Below are positions 1 through 8,974 of a stretch of DNA of 64,000 bases, piece after piece. Both the position numbers and the translations under genes were made by a program. The DNA comes from Faucicola tetraodonis (GTDB lineage Bacteria > Pseudomonadota > Gammaproteobacteria > Pseudomonadales > Moraxellaceae): NCBI GenBank assembly GCA_032017425.1, contig DALZPW010000008.1, one strand, 5' to 3'. How positions within the stretch are numbered: the stretch's first letter is position 1; each line of letters starts with the position of its first letter. The notes beneath the pieces were generated by a model, which did not search any database, was not told where the DNA came from, and saw nothing but the letters and a program-made list of their open reading frames with translations.

Positions 1-421
1 CCGCAGTTGCTAAAATCGCATCTAAGTCTTCAATGGTGCGATAGACATGACAGTGTGCATGTTGGTTGCCTTTGACAGGCGGGACAAAAGGATAAGAACC
101 AGTGGCGAGTACCAATTTGTCAAACTCAAGCGTATTGCCTTTGGCCGTTGTTACGATTTTACTTTGCGCATCGATTTGGTTAACCGCTTCGCCTAAATGC
201 AAAGTAATGCCCGCTTGCTCATAGTTTGCCAAATCCACTAAATTAAGCTGACTGGCGTCTTTGTGTTCAAAGTAACTGGATAAATAGACACGGTCATAGG
301 CTGGGCGACTCTCAGCACTAAACACATGGATTTGGTAAGTTTGGTGTAGGCGTTTTTCAATCGCTTTTTCGATAAAGTGATGACCGACCATGCCATTACC
401 GATGACGATAAGATTTTTCAT
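1..421 (-). CDS. nirB: Assimilatory nitrite reductase [NAD(P)H] large subunit, N-terminal part (runs off the left edge)
   Basis: Only the first 140 codons are present; the gene reads leftward out of the window. The translation starts MKNLIVIGNGMVGHHFIEKA, a Rossmann FAD-binding motif (GNGMVG), followed by a PAYDRVYLS segment and an ATGSYPFVPP second FAD motif. This is the standard N-terminus of NirB, the sirohaem/FAD enzyme that reduces nitrite to ammonium with NAD(P)H in the cytoplasm. The ATG at 419-421 is the only sensible start. The context supports it: a nitrate transporter and a nitrate reductase lie nearby, and a sigma-54 promoter sits about 95 bases upstream. A related FAD oxidoreductase of another family cannot be fully excluded because the sirohaem domain lies outside the window. 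Confidence 0.88.
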   Translation of the reverse strand, partial: MKNLIVIGNGMVGHHFIEKAIEKRLHQTYQIHVFSAESRPAYDRVYLSSYFEHKDASQLNLVDLANYEQAGITLHLGEAVNQIDAQSKIVTTAKGNTLEFDKLVLATGSYPFVPPVKGNQHAHCHVYRTIEDLDAILATA

Positions 422-516
422 GTATTTATCCCTTCTAACGAAACATTGGCTTCTTGACTAGGATAATGACTGGCTTTTGGCGTGTATTATCCTAAGTTTT
501 TCTATACTGCTATGTA

Positions 517-532
517 AGCAAAATTTATGCCA
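517..532 (-). promoter_or_regulatory. Sigma-54 (RpoN) -24/-12 promoter for nirB
   Basis: Read on the minus strand the site is TGGCATAAATTTTGCT, with the invariant GG and GC separated by exactly ten bases. It would start transcription about 85 bases before nirB. Two near-identical copies precede narK and the FAD oxidoreductase gene, which makes a chance match unlikely. Sigma-54 control implies an activator such as NtrC, fitting nitrogen-limited expression. Confidence 0.75.
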
Positions 533-573
533 ATATTTAAATTAACTATAAATTTCAATGGGTTAAAAAATAT

Positions 574-600
574 AGGTTAATTGTCTATCAAGCATAACCT
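574..600 (-). terminator. Rho-independent terminator after the phosphatase-kinase gene
   Basis: AGGTTA (574-579) pairs with TAACCT (595-600) across a 15-base loop. On the minus strand the stem is followed by a T-rich tract (565-572). The stem is short, so strength is uncertain. It separates the kinase gene from the nirB promoter. Confidence 0.5.
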
Positions 601-611
601 AAATTACATTG

Positions 612-2543
612 TTAGTAATTTAACGCAACCAGTAGCCAAGTGATGAGCAACAGCACCGTTAATATGCCACTGACCAGTTGCCAAAATAGCACAGGATGTT
701 TGTCAATCAGCGGCTGTTTGGCTTTATCGTCGGCATGGCTTTTGGGGTCAAGGTCGGTGAGAAAATCACCAATGCTCTGATAACGGCGGTTGCTATCTGC
801 TTGCAGCGCACGAATAAGCACGTCATTGACCCAAAATGGCAAATCCGTGCGCACTTGTCGCACGTTTTTGAACGCCAGTTTTTGGTTGGTTTGGGCGGTC
901 ATCGCAGTGGTCAAGGTGTCGACATCGAATGGTTGTAGCCCCGTCAGCATCTCATAAGTCACTACACCCAGCGAGAAAATATCGGAATACACCCCTTTTG
1001 GTGCATCGCTAAAATATTCGGGGGCAATATAATGCAAATCGCCCACAGGCGGTGTATGCGCTGTTTTTAGGAGTAACGAGCCAACCGAACCAAAGTCAAT
1101 GAGCTTGATATGACCCGATGGCAGCAGCATGATATTTTCGGGCTTGATATCTTGATGGAGAAGATAATTACGGTGCATGGCTCGCAGCGCCATGCCGATT
1201 TGATTGACAATAGCAAAGGTTTGGGCAACCGATAACGGCGGCTGGGTGTCGATAAATTCACGCAAGCTCATGCCTTGCAAAAATTCGGTGACATGGTACA
1301 GATACTGGCTATTCATCGGCTTGGGGTAAAATTTTAGTAAGCTTGGGTGATTGAGGCTTAACCCTATTTTTTCTTCTTTTAAAAACAGCCGTAAAAATCC
1401 GCTATCGTCTTCATAGTAAGCAGATGGCACTTTGATAATACGCTGATTATCGGCTGTGTCAGCGGTGCTGTCGGTTGCCAAATACACGCTACTGCGTGGC
1501 GTGTTTTGCACTACTTTGTCAATGGTAAAATGATCAAGCTTGTCACCGACAGTCAGCACAGGCGGAATGCGTAAACGGGTAACCGCATGACGACTGTCTG
1601 TATGTTCGGCAAAGTCAGCTTTGTCAAAATCTGCATTCGCCAAAATTCTCGCAACTTTTGGCAACACCGCTATCATCACGCAACTGACATTGTCGTTACT
1701 GCCATTTTCCAATGCCACCTGACACAAGTTTTCTGGCAAATTTTCTAAGTCTAAGGTGGTGGAGTTATCCAGCGCCAACAATTTGCCCAATGCCGATTGG
1801 GTGAGTAACAATAATTCATCATCACCGATAAATTCATACACGCCATCGGTCATTATCAAAAACACATCTTCGGGCAACACATCGATTTGGGCAAGTTGTA
1901 ATTCTACTTGGGCATCTGCGCCAAGTGCAGCGGCTAACGCGCCTTTGTCTCGCCCTCGTTTGTGTCTGTGGTCTTGGGTGAGTACGTGCAGTTTGTTGTG
2001 CCTTAGCCGATAGATACGGCTATCACCCGTGTGGAATAACATTGCCGAGTGCTCGGATAATAAAGGCTCGGTAAACAGCATACCAGATAAGGTTGAGAGT
2101 AATTTGGGCAAATACCGCTGCGAGGCTGAATCAAAGCTGTCATGGTGATCACTAAAATACAAAAAATCATTGATAATATGCACGCTTTTGGTGAGCATTT
2201 GGGCCAGCGTTTCGGCACTGTTGTTATTCAATGAATCGCTAGTAACAGGGCTAGTAATAGAGGTTGTCACCATGTCAGCTTGGTGCATGGTCAATTGGTC
2301 GATCAGCGTATCAATCACCCATTGACTGGCGAGCTTTGGCTGTCCGCAGCTGCTGACGCCGTCAGCTAAAGCGGTGACTTGCCATGCAAGCTGAGCGGCG
2401 CTGCTATCCCTTGTCGGCACCAGCGTTTGCACCGTCAAGGTGTCTTGGTTTTCCGCTTTGCGCCCTGCATGACTAGCAGCACGGGTCAGCAGTTGCGGCA
2501 AGGATTGAAAACTGGGGGTATTTTGCTGAATGGCTTTTGACAT
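612..2543 (-). CDS. Bifunctional PP2C-type phosphatase / Ser-Thr protein kinase with C-terminal membrane anchor
   Basis: A 643-residue two-domain signalling protein. The N-terminal half (about 20-290) is a PP2C phosphatase with AGRKAENQD, ALADGVSS, TGDSRIYRL, IMTDGVYEF and GSNDNVSCV metal-site motifs. The second half (about 325-600) is a Hanks-type kinase with an IIKVP lysine, HQDIKPEN catalytic loop and LIDFGS. The last 25 residues form one hydrophobic membrane segment, so both domains should be cytoplasmic. Start: the ATG at 2541-2543 has an AAGGA ribosome site; a longer reading to 2600 has none. This fusion is known next to nitrate transporters in other gammaproteobacteria, where its target is not well defined. 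Here it lies between narK and nirB, so a role in nitrate/nitrite assimilation control is inferred. Confidence 0.88.
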   Translation of the reverse strand: MSKAIQQNTPSFQSLPQLLTRAASHAGRKAENQDTLTVQTLVPTRDSSAAQLAWQVTALADGVSSCGQPKLASQWVIDTLIDQLTMHQADMVTTSITSPVTSDSLNNNSAETLAQMLTKSVHIINDFLYFSDHHDSFDSASQRYLPKLLSTLSGMLFTEPLLSEHSAMLFHTGDSRIYRLRHNKLHVLTQDHRHKRGRDKGALAAALGADAQVELQLAQIDVLPEDVFLIMTDGVYEFIGDDELLLLTQSALGKLLALDNSTTLDLENLPENLCQVALENGSNDNVSCVMIAVLPKVARILANADFDKADFAEHTDSRHAVTRLRIPPVLTVGDKLDHFTIDKVVQNTPRSSVYLATDSTADTADNQRIIKVPSAYYEDDSGFLRLFLKEEKIGLSLNHPSLLKFYPKPMNSQYLYHVTEFLQGMSLREFIDTQPPLSVAQTFAIVNQIGMALRAMHRNYLLHQDIKPENIMLLPSGHIKLIDFGSVGSLLLKTAHTPPVGDLHYIAPEYFSDAPKGVYSDIFSLGVVTYEMLTGLQPFDVDTLTTAMTAQTNQKLAFKNVRQVRTDLPFWVNDVLIRALQADSNRRYQSIGDFLTDLDPKSHADDKAKQPLIDKHPVLFWQLVSGILTVLLLITWLLVALNY

Positions 2544-2588
2544 GGGTTTTTCCTTACTAGCACGGTTGCTACGCATTGTGCAAAAATG

Positions 2589-2612
2589 AAAAAAGGGCAT
2601 ACACCCTTTTTT
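2589..2612 (-). terminator. Terminator hairpin between narK and the kinase gene
   Basis: AAAAAAGGG (2589-2597) pairs with CCCTTTTTT (2604-2612) around a six-base loop. The A/T runs make it usable on either strand. It lies 64 bases past the narK stop and just before the kinase ribosome site, so kinase expression after narK may be attenuated or driven from its own promoter. Confidence 0.65.
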
Positions 2613-2675
2613 GCCTTACTAACTAGACTTCCTTGTCCGCTGGTCGACTGTTTTTTGGTTGGATTTAAAGAGCGA

Positions 2676-4148
2676 TTACGCTATCGCAATTCGCTCAATC
2701 GTGCCATCTTCGTGCACCTCGACCATATGTCCTTGTGGCTCGCTCAGGAAGGTCGCGCCAATAAAGGCAATCCCTGCAAAAATCGCGAGGGTAATAAAGA
2801 ATCCTGTTGGCGATACCATAGAGAAAATAGTCAAAAACAACACCCCACCTACGTTACCATAGGCACCCGCCATACCAGCAATTTGCCCTGTCATACGGCG
2901 TTGAATGAGCGGAACCACTGAATACACTGCACCGCATGCTGCTTGCACAAATACAGAAGTAAGCAGCACGATTGCCACTGCACCCGCCAATGGTAACTTG
3001 GTCATTTGCGTCATTAGCAGATAACCCACCGTTTGCCCTGCCAATGCAATCATCAATACTTTACGACGACCGACCGCATCGGACATAAAACCACCGCCAG
3101 GACGAGCAAATAAATTCATCACCGCAAAACAGCCTGCAGTCAACCCTGCTAAAGTATGCGATACACCATAGTTGGTAATAAAAAATTGCGGCAACATCGA
3201 CACCACTGCCAACTCAGAGCCAAAACATGCCAAATACGCCATGTCCAAAATCGCCACTTGTTTGAACTGATAACCATATTCTGGATTTACCGCAGGGCGA
3301 GATGTATCAAATAAATGCTTATTGACTGACCAGATTTTGATATATTGATAGACTACAAGCACCGCCACCACCGCATATGCCAGCATGGTTTGATTAGCGG
3401 TTAATAATTTTAATCCGCTAGGTGACAAACGCCACGCCAACAAAAACAAAATCGCATAAACCGGTAAAATCATCACCGCATAAAAGTAAAAGTCTGCCTT
3501 GTTTGATACTTCCAAGCCGCCTGATTTTTTTGGTTTAAAATAAGTCGCGCCTTTGGGTGTATCACTGACACCACGATAAAAAATGACCGAATAAACAATC
3601 GCAATCACGCCTGTGGTAGCAATCGCATACCGCCAACCGTCTGCACCGCCATACATTAAGGCAAGAATCGGCATCGACATCGACGCTACTGCCGCCCCAA
3701 AATTGCCCCAACCGCCGTACACCCCTTCCGCCGAGCCGACTTCATTGACAGGAAACCATTCTGAAATCAAACGAATCCCAACTACAAATCCTGCACCGAC
3801 AAAACCTAGCAAAAATCGCCCAATCGCCAGCATTTGGAAACTTTGAGCAAAAGCAAACACAAAACACAAAAAACCGCTAATCAACAACACAGCACTATAT
3901 GAACGCTTGGGGCCGTATCTATCGACCATCGCGCCGATTAGCAAACGAGCAGGAATGGTCAAAGCCACATTGAGCATCAAGATCGCTTTGACTTGTCCAT
4001 CGCTCAAATGAAAATATTGTTTGATGGTGGGCATCAATGCCACATGAGCAAACCAAATTAAAAAGGTGACGAAAAAAGCAAACCAGGTGTAATGTAACAC
4101 CTTGATACGGGGTAATTTCATAGCAAACAGCGGTAAACGTTGGGGCAT
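2676..4148 (-). CDS. narK: Nitrate/nitrite transporter, MFS NNP family (NarK/NasA-type)
   Basis: A 490-residue inner-membrane transporter of the major facilitator superfamily with twelve predicted hydrophobic segments. It shows the nitrate-porter signatures GWGNFGAAVASM (N-terminal half) and MAGAYGNVGGVLF (C-terminal half), and a DRYGPKRS loop after helix 2. Its likely job is nitrate (and possibly nitrite) uptake for the reductases on either side. The ATG at 4148 has a strong AAAGGAG ribosome site six bases away, better than the internal Met at 4121. It is transcribed divergently from the nas oxidoreductase-reductase pair and carries its own sigma-54 promoter. Respiratory use is less likely because no narGHI genes are visible. 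Confidence 0.93.
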   Translation of the reverse strand: MPQRLPLFAMKLPRIKVLHYTWFAFFVTFLIWFAHVALMPTIKQYFHLSDGQVKAILMLNVALTIPARLLIGAMVDRYGPKRSYSAVLLISGFLCFVFAFAQSFQMLAIGRFLLGFVGAGFVVGIRLISEWFPVNEVGSAEGVYGGWGNFGAAVASMSMPILALMYGGADGWRYAIATTGVIAIVYSVIFYRGVSDTPKGATYFKPKKSGGLEVSNKADFYFYAVMILPVYAILFLLAWRLSPSGLKLLTANQTMLAYAVVAVLVVYQYIKIWSVNKHLFDTSRPAVNPEYGYQFKQVAILDMAYLACFGSELAVVSMLPQFFITNYGVSHTLAGLTAGCFAVMNLFARPGGGFMSDAVGRRKVLMIALAGQTVGYLLMTQMTKLPLAGAVAIVLLTSVFVQAACGAVYSVVPLIQRRMTGQIAGMAGAYGNVGGVLFLTIFSMVSPTGFFITLAIFAGIAFIGATFLSEPQGHMVEVHEDGTIERIAIA

Positions 4149-4196
4149 CTGCTTCTCCTTTAAGTAAGCCTGTACGGTTCACGGTAACAAGGTAAA

Positions 4197-4212
4197 AGCA
4201 ATATTTATGCCA
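4197..4212 (-). promoter_or_regulatory. Sigma-54 promoter for narK
   Basis: The minus strand reads TGGCATAAATATTGCT, GG and GC ten bases apart, matching the RpoN consensus closely. The predicted start is about 38 bases upstream of the narK ATG. Confidence 0.78.
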
Positions 4213-4327
4213 TTATCATAAGCTTTTGTTTTTACAATAATTTTTTTGAATGACCCATCAATTAGCTATTTTGCTGTGATAAAACTTTCACCGATTGGCA
4301 TAAATGATAAAAATTTGATGCTGTACT

Positions 4328-4342
4328 GCACTATTTTGGTAA
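4328..4342. promoter_or_regulatory. Possible NtrC-binding site
   Basis: GCACTATTTTGGTAA resembles the NtrC dyad (GCAC, six bases, GGT). It sits about 115 bases above the narK promoter and about 190 above the nas promoter, suitable enhancer distances for both. The right half is imperfect, so this is a suggestion only. Confidence 0.35.
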
Positions 4343-4530
4343 GTAATCGAGAAGGTGAAAAAATAATGCAAATGAATAGCGAAACAATTGGCTAAAAACC
4401 GTCAAACAGTTATCTACAGTTAAAGAGGTTAAATTCAAAGAGTGGTCAACATCCACCACACTGTCCGACAAATAATAGCCAAAATTTAAAACACCATAAA
4501 AAACAGTAAAAAACAACGGTTTAAAACGGT

Positions 4531-4546
4531 TGGCATAAATTTTGAA
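4531..4546 (+). promoter_or_regulatory. Sigma-54-like promoter for the nas oxidoreductase-nasA operon
   Basis: TGGCATAAATTTTGAA differs from the nirB site only in the last bases (-12 element GA instead of GC). The shared TGGCATAAAT-T-TTG core with the two neighbouring promoters is the main support. The predicted leader is about 60 bases. Confidence 0.6.
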
Positions 4547-4616
4547 TTATTAAATTTTAAAGTGCTAGATTCTAAAGTATTAAATATCGGGTCGGATAAG
4601 CAAGGTCAGCCAAATA

Positions 4617-5942
4617 ATGCAACACACACACATTCTTATCATAGGGGCAGGGATGGCAGGGACACGCTTTGCCATGCAGTATGCCAAAAGCAGACTGAGT
4701 ACCCACAGCGGACTGGGGATTGACAGCCAAGGCGAACAAAGTCGAGATGAGTTTGCCATCACGCTTATCAACAGCGAGCCATATGCAGGCTATAACCGTA
4801 TTATGCTATCGCCTGTATTAGCAGGGGAAAAACGCTTCGCTGAGATTTATCTATTTTCTCAAGAGGAGTACGCCAACCATAATATCACTGTAAAGACAGG
4901 TTGCACTGTTAGCGATATCAATCTTGCTGCTCATCAGGTCATCACCGACAGTGGCGAAACTATCGGCTATGACAAATTGGTGTTTGCCACAGGTTCAACG
5001 CCATTTATTTTGCCATTGCCCAACCATACCGCAAAAGGCGTCATGGGTTTTCGTACCAAAGCCGATGTGGATGCTATGCTAGATATCGCAAAAAACAATC
5101 ATAATGGCAAAAAATCTCCAAAATGCCTGGTTATCGGGGGTGGGTTACTCGGTCTTGAGGCTGCCAATGCTTTGGTACAACAGGGAGCGAAAGTCACTGT
5201 GGTGCATGGGGCAGGCTATTTACTCAATCGCCAACTGGATAAAACCGCTGCCGATTTACTGCAAACTTACTTTGAAAACAAAGGTATTGAGTTTGTGCTC
5301 AACGCCAACTCTCAAACGATTTGCGTGGACAAGGATAACCAGGTCACTGGACTGACTTACACGGATAATGTCGACACATCCATCCCTGCCAAAACCATTG
5401 ACAGCGATTGCATTATCATGACCGTCGGCGTGCGACCCAATATTGCCCTTGCGCAACAGGTCGGTATCACTTGCGAGCGGGGGATTTTGGTTGATAACCA
5501 AATGCGAACCCATACCCCAGATGTGTATGCGATTGGCGAGTGTGTACAGTTTGACAACCAGCTATTTGGGCTCGTCGCACCTGTGTATGAGCAAGCCAAT
5601 ATTCTGCTACATACCTTAAACAAGCAGCCAGGCAGTACCTCGCCCGTGTTTAGCATACAACCAACGGCAACCAAGCTAAAGGTCTCGGGCGTGGCGCTAT
5701 TTTCGGCAGGTGATATCGATGTGAGTCACGACTGCGAGCAGTTGATTTATCAAGACCCTAGCCATAGCATCTATCAAAAAATCACCGTAAAAGACAACCG
5801 TATTTTATCTGCAGTGCTATATGGTGATGTACAAGAGGGCGGTTGGTTTTTTGAACTGATTCAAAACCAACAAGATATTTCAGCCATCAAAGATAAATTA
5901 CTGTTTGGCAAAGCGTTTTGTGAAGAGTTGCTGGCGGGCTGA
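4617..5942 (+). CDS. FAD/NAD(P)H-dependent oxidoreductase, electron donor of the assimilatory nitrate reductase
   Basis: A 441-residue cytoplasmic flavoprotein of the NirB-N-terminal/rubredoxin-reductase type. It has the FAD dinucleotide motif GAGMAGTRFA near residue 9, an ATGSTPF motif, the NAD(P)H motif GGGLLGLEAA near 180 and the FAD ribityl motif YAIGECVQF near 310. It lacks sirohaem and iron-sulfur domains, so it is not nitrite reductase itself. It lies 39 bases upstream of nasA in the same direction and probably passes electrons from NAD(P)H to NasA. An insertion with an SRLSTHSGLG stretch after the first strand is longer than I expect for the family. No strong ribosome site precedes the ATG (AAGG at 4601). 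Confidence 0.83.
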   Translation: MQHTHILIIGAGMAGTRFAMQYAKSRLSTHSGLGIDSQGEQSRDEFAITLINSEPYAGYNRIMLSPVLAGEKRFAEIYLFSQEEYANHNITVKTGCTVSDINLAAHQVITDSGETIGYDKLVFATGSTPFILPLPNHTAKGVMGFRTKADVDAMLDIAKNNHNGKKSPKCLVIGGGLLGLEAANALVQQGAKVTVVHGAGYLLNRQLDKTAADLLQTYFENKGIEFVLNANSQTICVDKDNQVTGLTYTDNVDTSIPAKTIDSDCIIMTVGVRPNIALAQQVGITCERGILVDNQMRTHTPDVYAIGECVQFDNQLFGLVAPVYEQANILLHTLNKQPGSTSPVFSIQPTATKLKVSGVALFSAGDIDVSHDCEQLIYQDPSHSIYQKITVKDNRILSAVLYGDVQEGGWFFELIQNQQDISAIKDKLLFGKAFCEELLAG

Positions 5943-5981
5943 TCTGACTGGTAGAAATTAAAAATAGTAAAAGGTTAACGT

Positions 5982-8753
5982 GTGACAACAACTATACAAC
6001 ATTTAGCATCACAAAAATCCCCCCTGACCCAAGTCAAGACCACCTGTGCCTATTGCGGTGTTGGCTGCGGCGTGTTGGCGACGATTGATGAGAATACCCA
6101 ACACGTCAGCATTGACGGTGATCCAACCCATCCTGCCAACTTTGGCAAATTATGCTCCAAAGGCAAAGCGTTGGGCGATACGCTTGATCGTGACCGCCGT
6201 TTGGCACATCCGATGATTCATGGCGAGCCAGTCGATTGGGATACCGCCACCGACTTTGTTGCCAAATCATTGCAACAGATCATTGATGAATATGGCGCCG
6301 ACAGCGTTATGCTATATGTATCGGGGCAACTGCTCACCGAAGATTATTACGTGGCAAACAAATTTACTAAAGGTTTTTTGGGTACCAATAATTTGGACTC
6401 CAATTCTCGACTGTGTATGTCATCAGCGGTGGCTGGCTACAAGCGAGCATTTGGCTCGGACACTGTGCCTTGTAATTATGAAGACATCGAAAACAGCGAC
6501 CTATTTATCATTATCGGTTCGAATATGGCGTGGTGTCATCCGATTTTATTTGGTCGGTTAAAATCCAGCAAACAAGCCAATCCCAATAAAAAAATCGTGG
6601 TGATTGACCCACGAGCCACTGACAGCACCGCGATTGCCGACTTGCATTTGCCGATTCGCTCTGGCACAGATACCCATTTATTTGTCGGACTACTCAATTA
6701 CTTGCACCAAAACGGCTATGCCAATCACGATTATCTTAGGCATTGTGACAATCTTGCTGATGCGCTTGCAGCCAGTGACAGTTGGACGATTAAAAAAGTT
6801 GCCAAAATCTGCGGTGTCGACGAAAGTGATTTAACCAAGTTTTACCAATTGTTTGCCACTACCACGAAAACCGTGAGTTTTTACTCCATGGGTGTCAATC
6901 AAGCCAGTAATGGCACCGATAAGGTGAATAGCATTATCAATTGCCACCTTTATACAGGCAAACTGGGTTTTGAAGGGGCAGGGGCATTCTCAATTACAGG
7001 ACAGCCCAATGCCATGGGTGGGCGAGAGGTCGGGGCGTTAGCCAATCTGCTTGCCAGTCATTTTGAGCTCAAAAACAGCGACCATCGTCAAACAGTAGCC
7101 AACTTTTGGCAAGCACCGACTAGTATTAGTGGTAAAGATGGTGTCAAGGCAACCCAATGTGCCGATGCTATTTTGGAGGGGCAAATTAAAGCGATTTGGA
7201 TTATGGCGACCAATCCTGTAGTCAGTCTACCAGAAGCAGACAAATTTGCCATGGCGTTACAGCAATGCCCACTGGTCATCGTGTCTGACTGCTCAAAAGA
7301 CAGCGACACGCTCGACTTTGCTCATGTGGTTTTGCCCGCGCAAGGCTGGAGTGAAAAATCAGGCACGGTCACCAACAGCGAACGCCGTATCTCTCGCCAG
7401 CGCCGCTTAGTCACCCCATTTGCTGATGCCAAGCCCGACTGGTGGATAGTCAGCCAAGTGGCACAGAAAATGGGTTTTGTGGGTTTTGATTACACCCACG
7501 ACTACCAAGTGTTTGCCGAACACGCTCGGCTTAGTGGCGAGAAGAATGGCGGTGAAAAAAATACAGATAGTCGAAGTTTTAATATCAGTCATTTAGCCAA
7601 TATTAGCCAAAACGAGTATGATAATTTGGCACCGTTTCAATGGGGTCAACCGCATTATTTTGGACTACAAAAACAAGACGCACACACCACTATCGGCACA
7701 ACTTATACTGATACCCAAAAACTGCATTTTGTCACCGTTAATCCTGCGGTACCCAAGTCATTGCCTGATGAGCAATATCCACTAGTGCTTAACACAGGTC
7801 GCTCGCGTGACCAATGGCATACCATGACCCGTACAGGGATTGCCCCACAGCTCAATCAGCATTTACCGCACCCACTGGTTGCGATTCACCCGAGTGACGC
7901 CAAACCTTTGGGTGTACAAAATAACGATTTTGTGCAAATTAACAGTCCCAATGGTACTATCTTAGTGCGGGCAGATGTGACTGAAAAACAACGCCAAGGC
8001 GATGTGTTTATACCTATGCACTGGAATCAACACTTTGCCGCCAATGCGCGTGTCGGTAAGCTTATCAGCAATCATCATGACCCCTTTTCACAGCAACCGC
8101 AGCTCAAGCACCAACCTGTCAGGCTGCAAAAGCTAACCATGCAAGCATTTGGATGGTTATTGATTGATAAACACTGTGATGAAAACCTGCTAACTTGGCT
8201 TGAATCGCCAGATATGACTTATTGGGTGCGTAATCGCCAGTCAAACAGTAGCCAGTATTTTTTTGCCATTGATAATCAGTCTGCGTTTATGACCACTTGG
8301 TTTGATAAACAATATTGGCAACAGCAGTTAAGTGTATGGCTCAATCAACCAGCGCAAGCCTACAACTTTGATATTATTCATTATCAACATATTGATACCG
8401 ATAACACCAGCCAAGATTTACGACTTGCGATATTGCAAAACGGGCAAGTCCATGCGCTAGTATTTTTGAGCACCCACGAGCATAAACTACCCACCCATAA
8501 CTGGCTTAATAGCCAATTTGGCACAACGCTCGATAGCCATACGCGTAAATGGCTACTAATGGGCAAACCTGCCACGGGTTTTATTGATACAGGGCGGATT
8601 GTTTGCTCTTGTATGTCAGTGGGTGAAAACACCATTGTTGAGACAATAAAAAAATATCACTGTAAAACCGTCGTTGAGGTTGGTAAACATTGCAAAGCAG
8701 GCACCAATTGTGGCTCCTGTCTAGGAGAGATTAGCAAAATTTTAGCGGGGTGA
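5982..8753 (+). CDS. nasA: Assimilatory nitrate reductase catalytic subunit (molybdopterin; C-terminal [2Fe-2S] domain)
   Basis: A 923-residue cytoplasmic molybdoenzyme that reduces nitrate to nitrite. The N-terminus binds a [4Fe-4S] cluster (CAYCGVGC then CSKGKA, about residues 22-66). The central region is the DMSO-reductase-family molybdopterin fold, with SNSRLCMSSAV giving the likely Mo cysteine, a GMGVNQ-like segment (YSMGVNQASNGT) and GRSRDQWHTMTRTG near 600. The C-terminus (about 870-923) is a Bfd-like [2Fe-2S] domain with four cysteines (CSCMS and CKAGTNCGSC), an arrangement known in NasA enzymes. The start is GTG at 5982 with AAGG nine bases upstream. It follows the FAD oxidoreductase gene and is expected to share its sigma-54 promoter. 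Confidence 0.94.
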   Translation: MTTTIQHLASQKSPLTQVKTTCAYCGVGCGVLATIDENTQHVSIDGDPTHPANFGKLCSKGKALGDTLDRDRRLAHPMIHGEPVDWDTATDFVAKSLQQIIDEYGADSVMLYVSGQLLTEDYYVANKFTKGFLGTNNLDSNSRLCMSSAVAGYKRAFGSDTVPCNYEDIENSDLFIIIGSNMAWCHPILFGRLKSSKQANPNKKIVVIDPRATDSTAIADLHLPIRSGTDTHLFVGLLNYLHQNGYANHDYLRHCDNLADALAASDSWTIKKVAKICGVDESDLTKFYQLFATTTKTVSFYSMGVNQASNGTDKVNSIINCHLYTGKLGFEGAGAFSITGQPNAMGGREVGALANLLASHFELKNSDHRQTVANFWQAPTSISGKDGVKATQCADAILEGQIKAIWIMATNPVVSLPEADKFAMALQQCPLVIVSDCSKDSDTLDFAHVVLPAQGWSEKSGTVTNSERRISRQRRLVTPFADAKPDWWIVSQVAQKMGFVGFDYTHDYQVFAEHARLSGEKNGGEKNTDSRSFNISHLANISQNEYDNLAPFQWGQPHYFGLQKQDAHTTIGTTYTDTQKLHFVTVNPAVPKSLPDEQYPLVLNTGRSRDQWHTMTRTGIAPQLNQHLPHPLVAIHPSDAKPLGVQNNDFVQINSPNGTILVRADVTEKQRQGDVFIPMHWNQHFAANARVGKLISNHHDPFSQQPQLKHQPVRLQKLTMQAFGWLLIDKHCDENLLTWLESPDMTYWVRNRQSNSSQYFFAIDNQSAFMTTWFDKQYWQQQLSVWLNQPAQAYNFDIIHYQHIDTDNTSQDLRLAILQNGQVHALVFLSTHEHKLPTHNWLNSQFGTTLDSHTRKWLLMGKPATGFIDTGRIVCSCMSVGENTIVETIKKYHCKTVVEVGKHCKAGTNCGSCLGEISKILAG

Positions 8754-8898
8754 AATTGTTATAACTTATTGAAAGGATTATTGGGCGAACTTTAAGCCAC
8801 TTTATAATTTCGCTTGATGTTGCCTGATTTTACTTGATTACTTATTGATAACTAGCGTTAGATATTCGAAAAAAGGGAAATAATTGGAAAAATTAATT

Positions 8899-8917
8899 GA
8901 TAATGATTATCATTTAT
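8899..8917 (+). promoter_or_regulatory. Fur box upstream of the TonB-dependent receptor
   Basis: GATAATGATTATCATTTAT closely matches the 19-base Fur consensus. It lies 57 bases before the receptor start and is identical to the box before exbB, indicating iron-repressed expression. Confidence 0.85.
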
Positions 8918-8974
8918 ATTATTATTCTTACCGCTTTGTAACGCTTCTCTTTTTTTATATATCTGAGTAATTTT

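Larger units (their letters stand above)
4149..4616. other. Divergent regulatory region between narK and the nas operon
   Basis: A 468-base non-coding, AT-rich region. It holds two sigma-54 promoters facing outward (4197-4212 minus, 4531-4546 plus), a possible NtrC half-palindrome (4328-4342), a third TGGCATAAAT copy without a -12 element (4296-4305) and a small GTGG/CCAC hairpin near 4442-4459. No gene was seen in it. Confidence 0.7.

Noticed and set aside
4296..4311. Third TGGCATAAAT copy between narK and the nas operon
   Set aside because: The position expected to hold the -12 GC reads AA, so it does not form a sigma-54 promoter; kept only as a note on the region.
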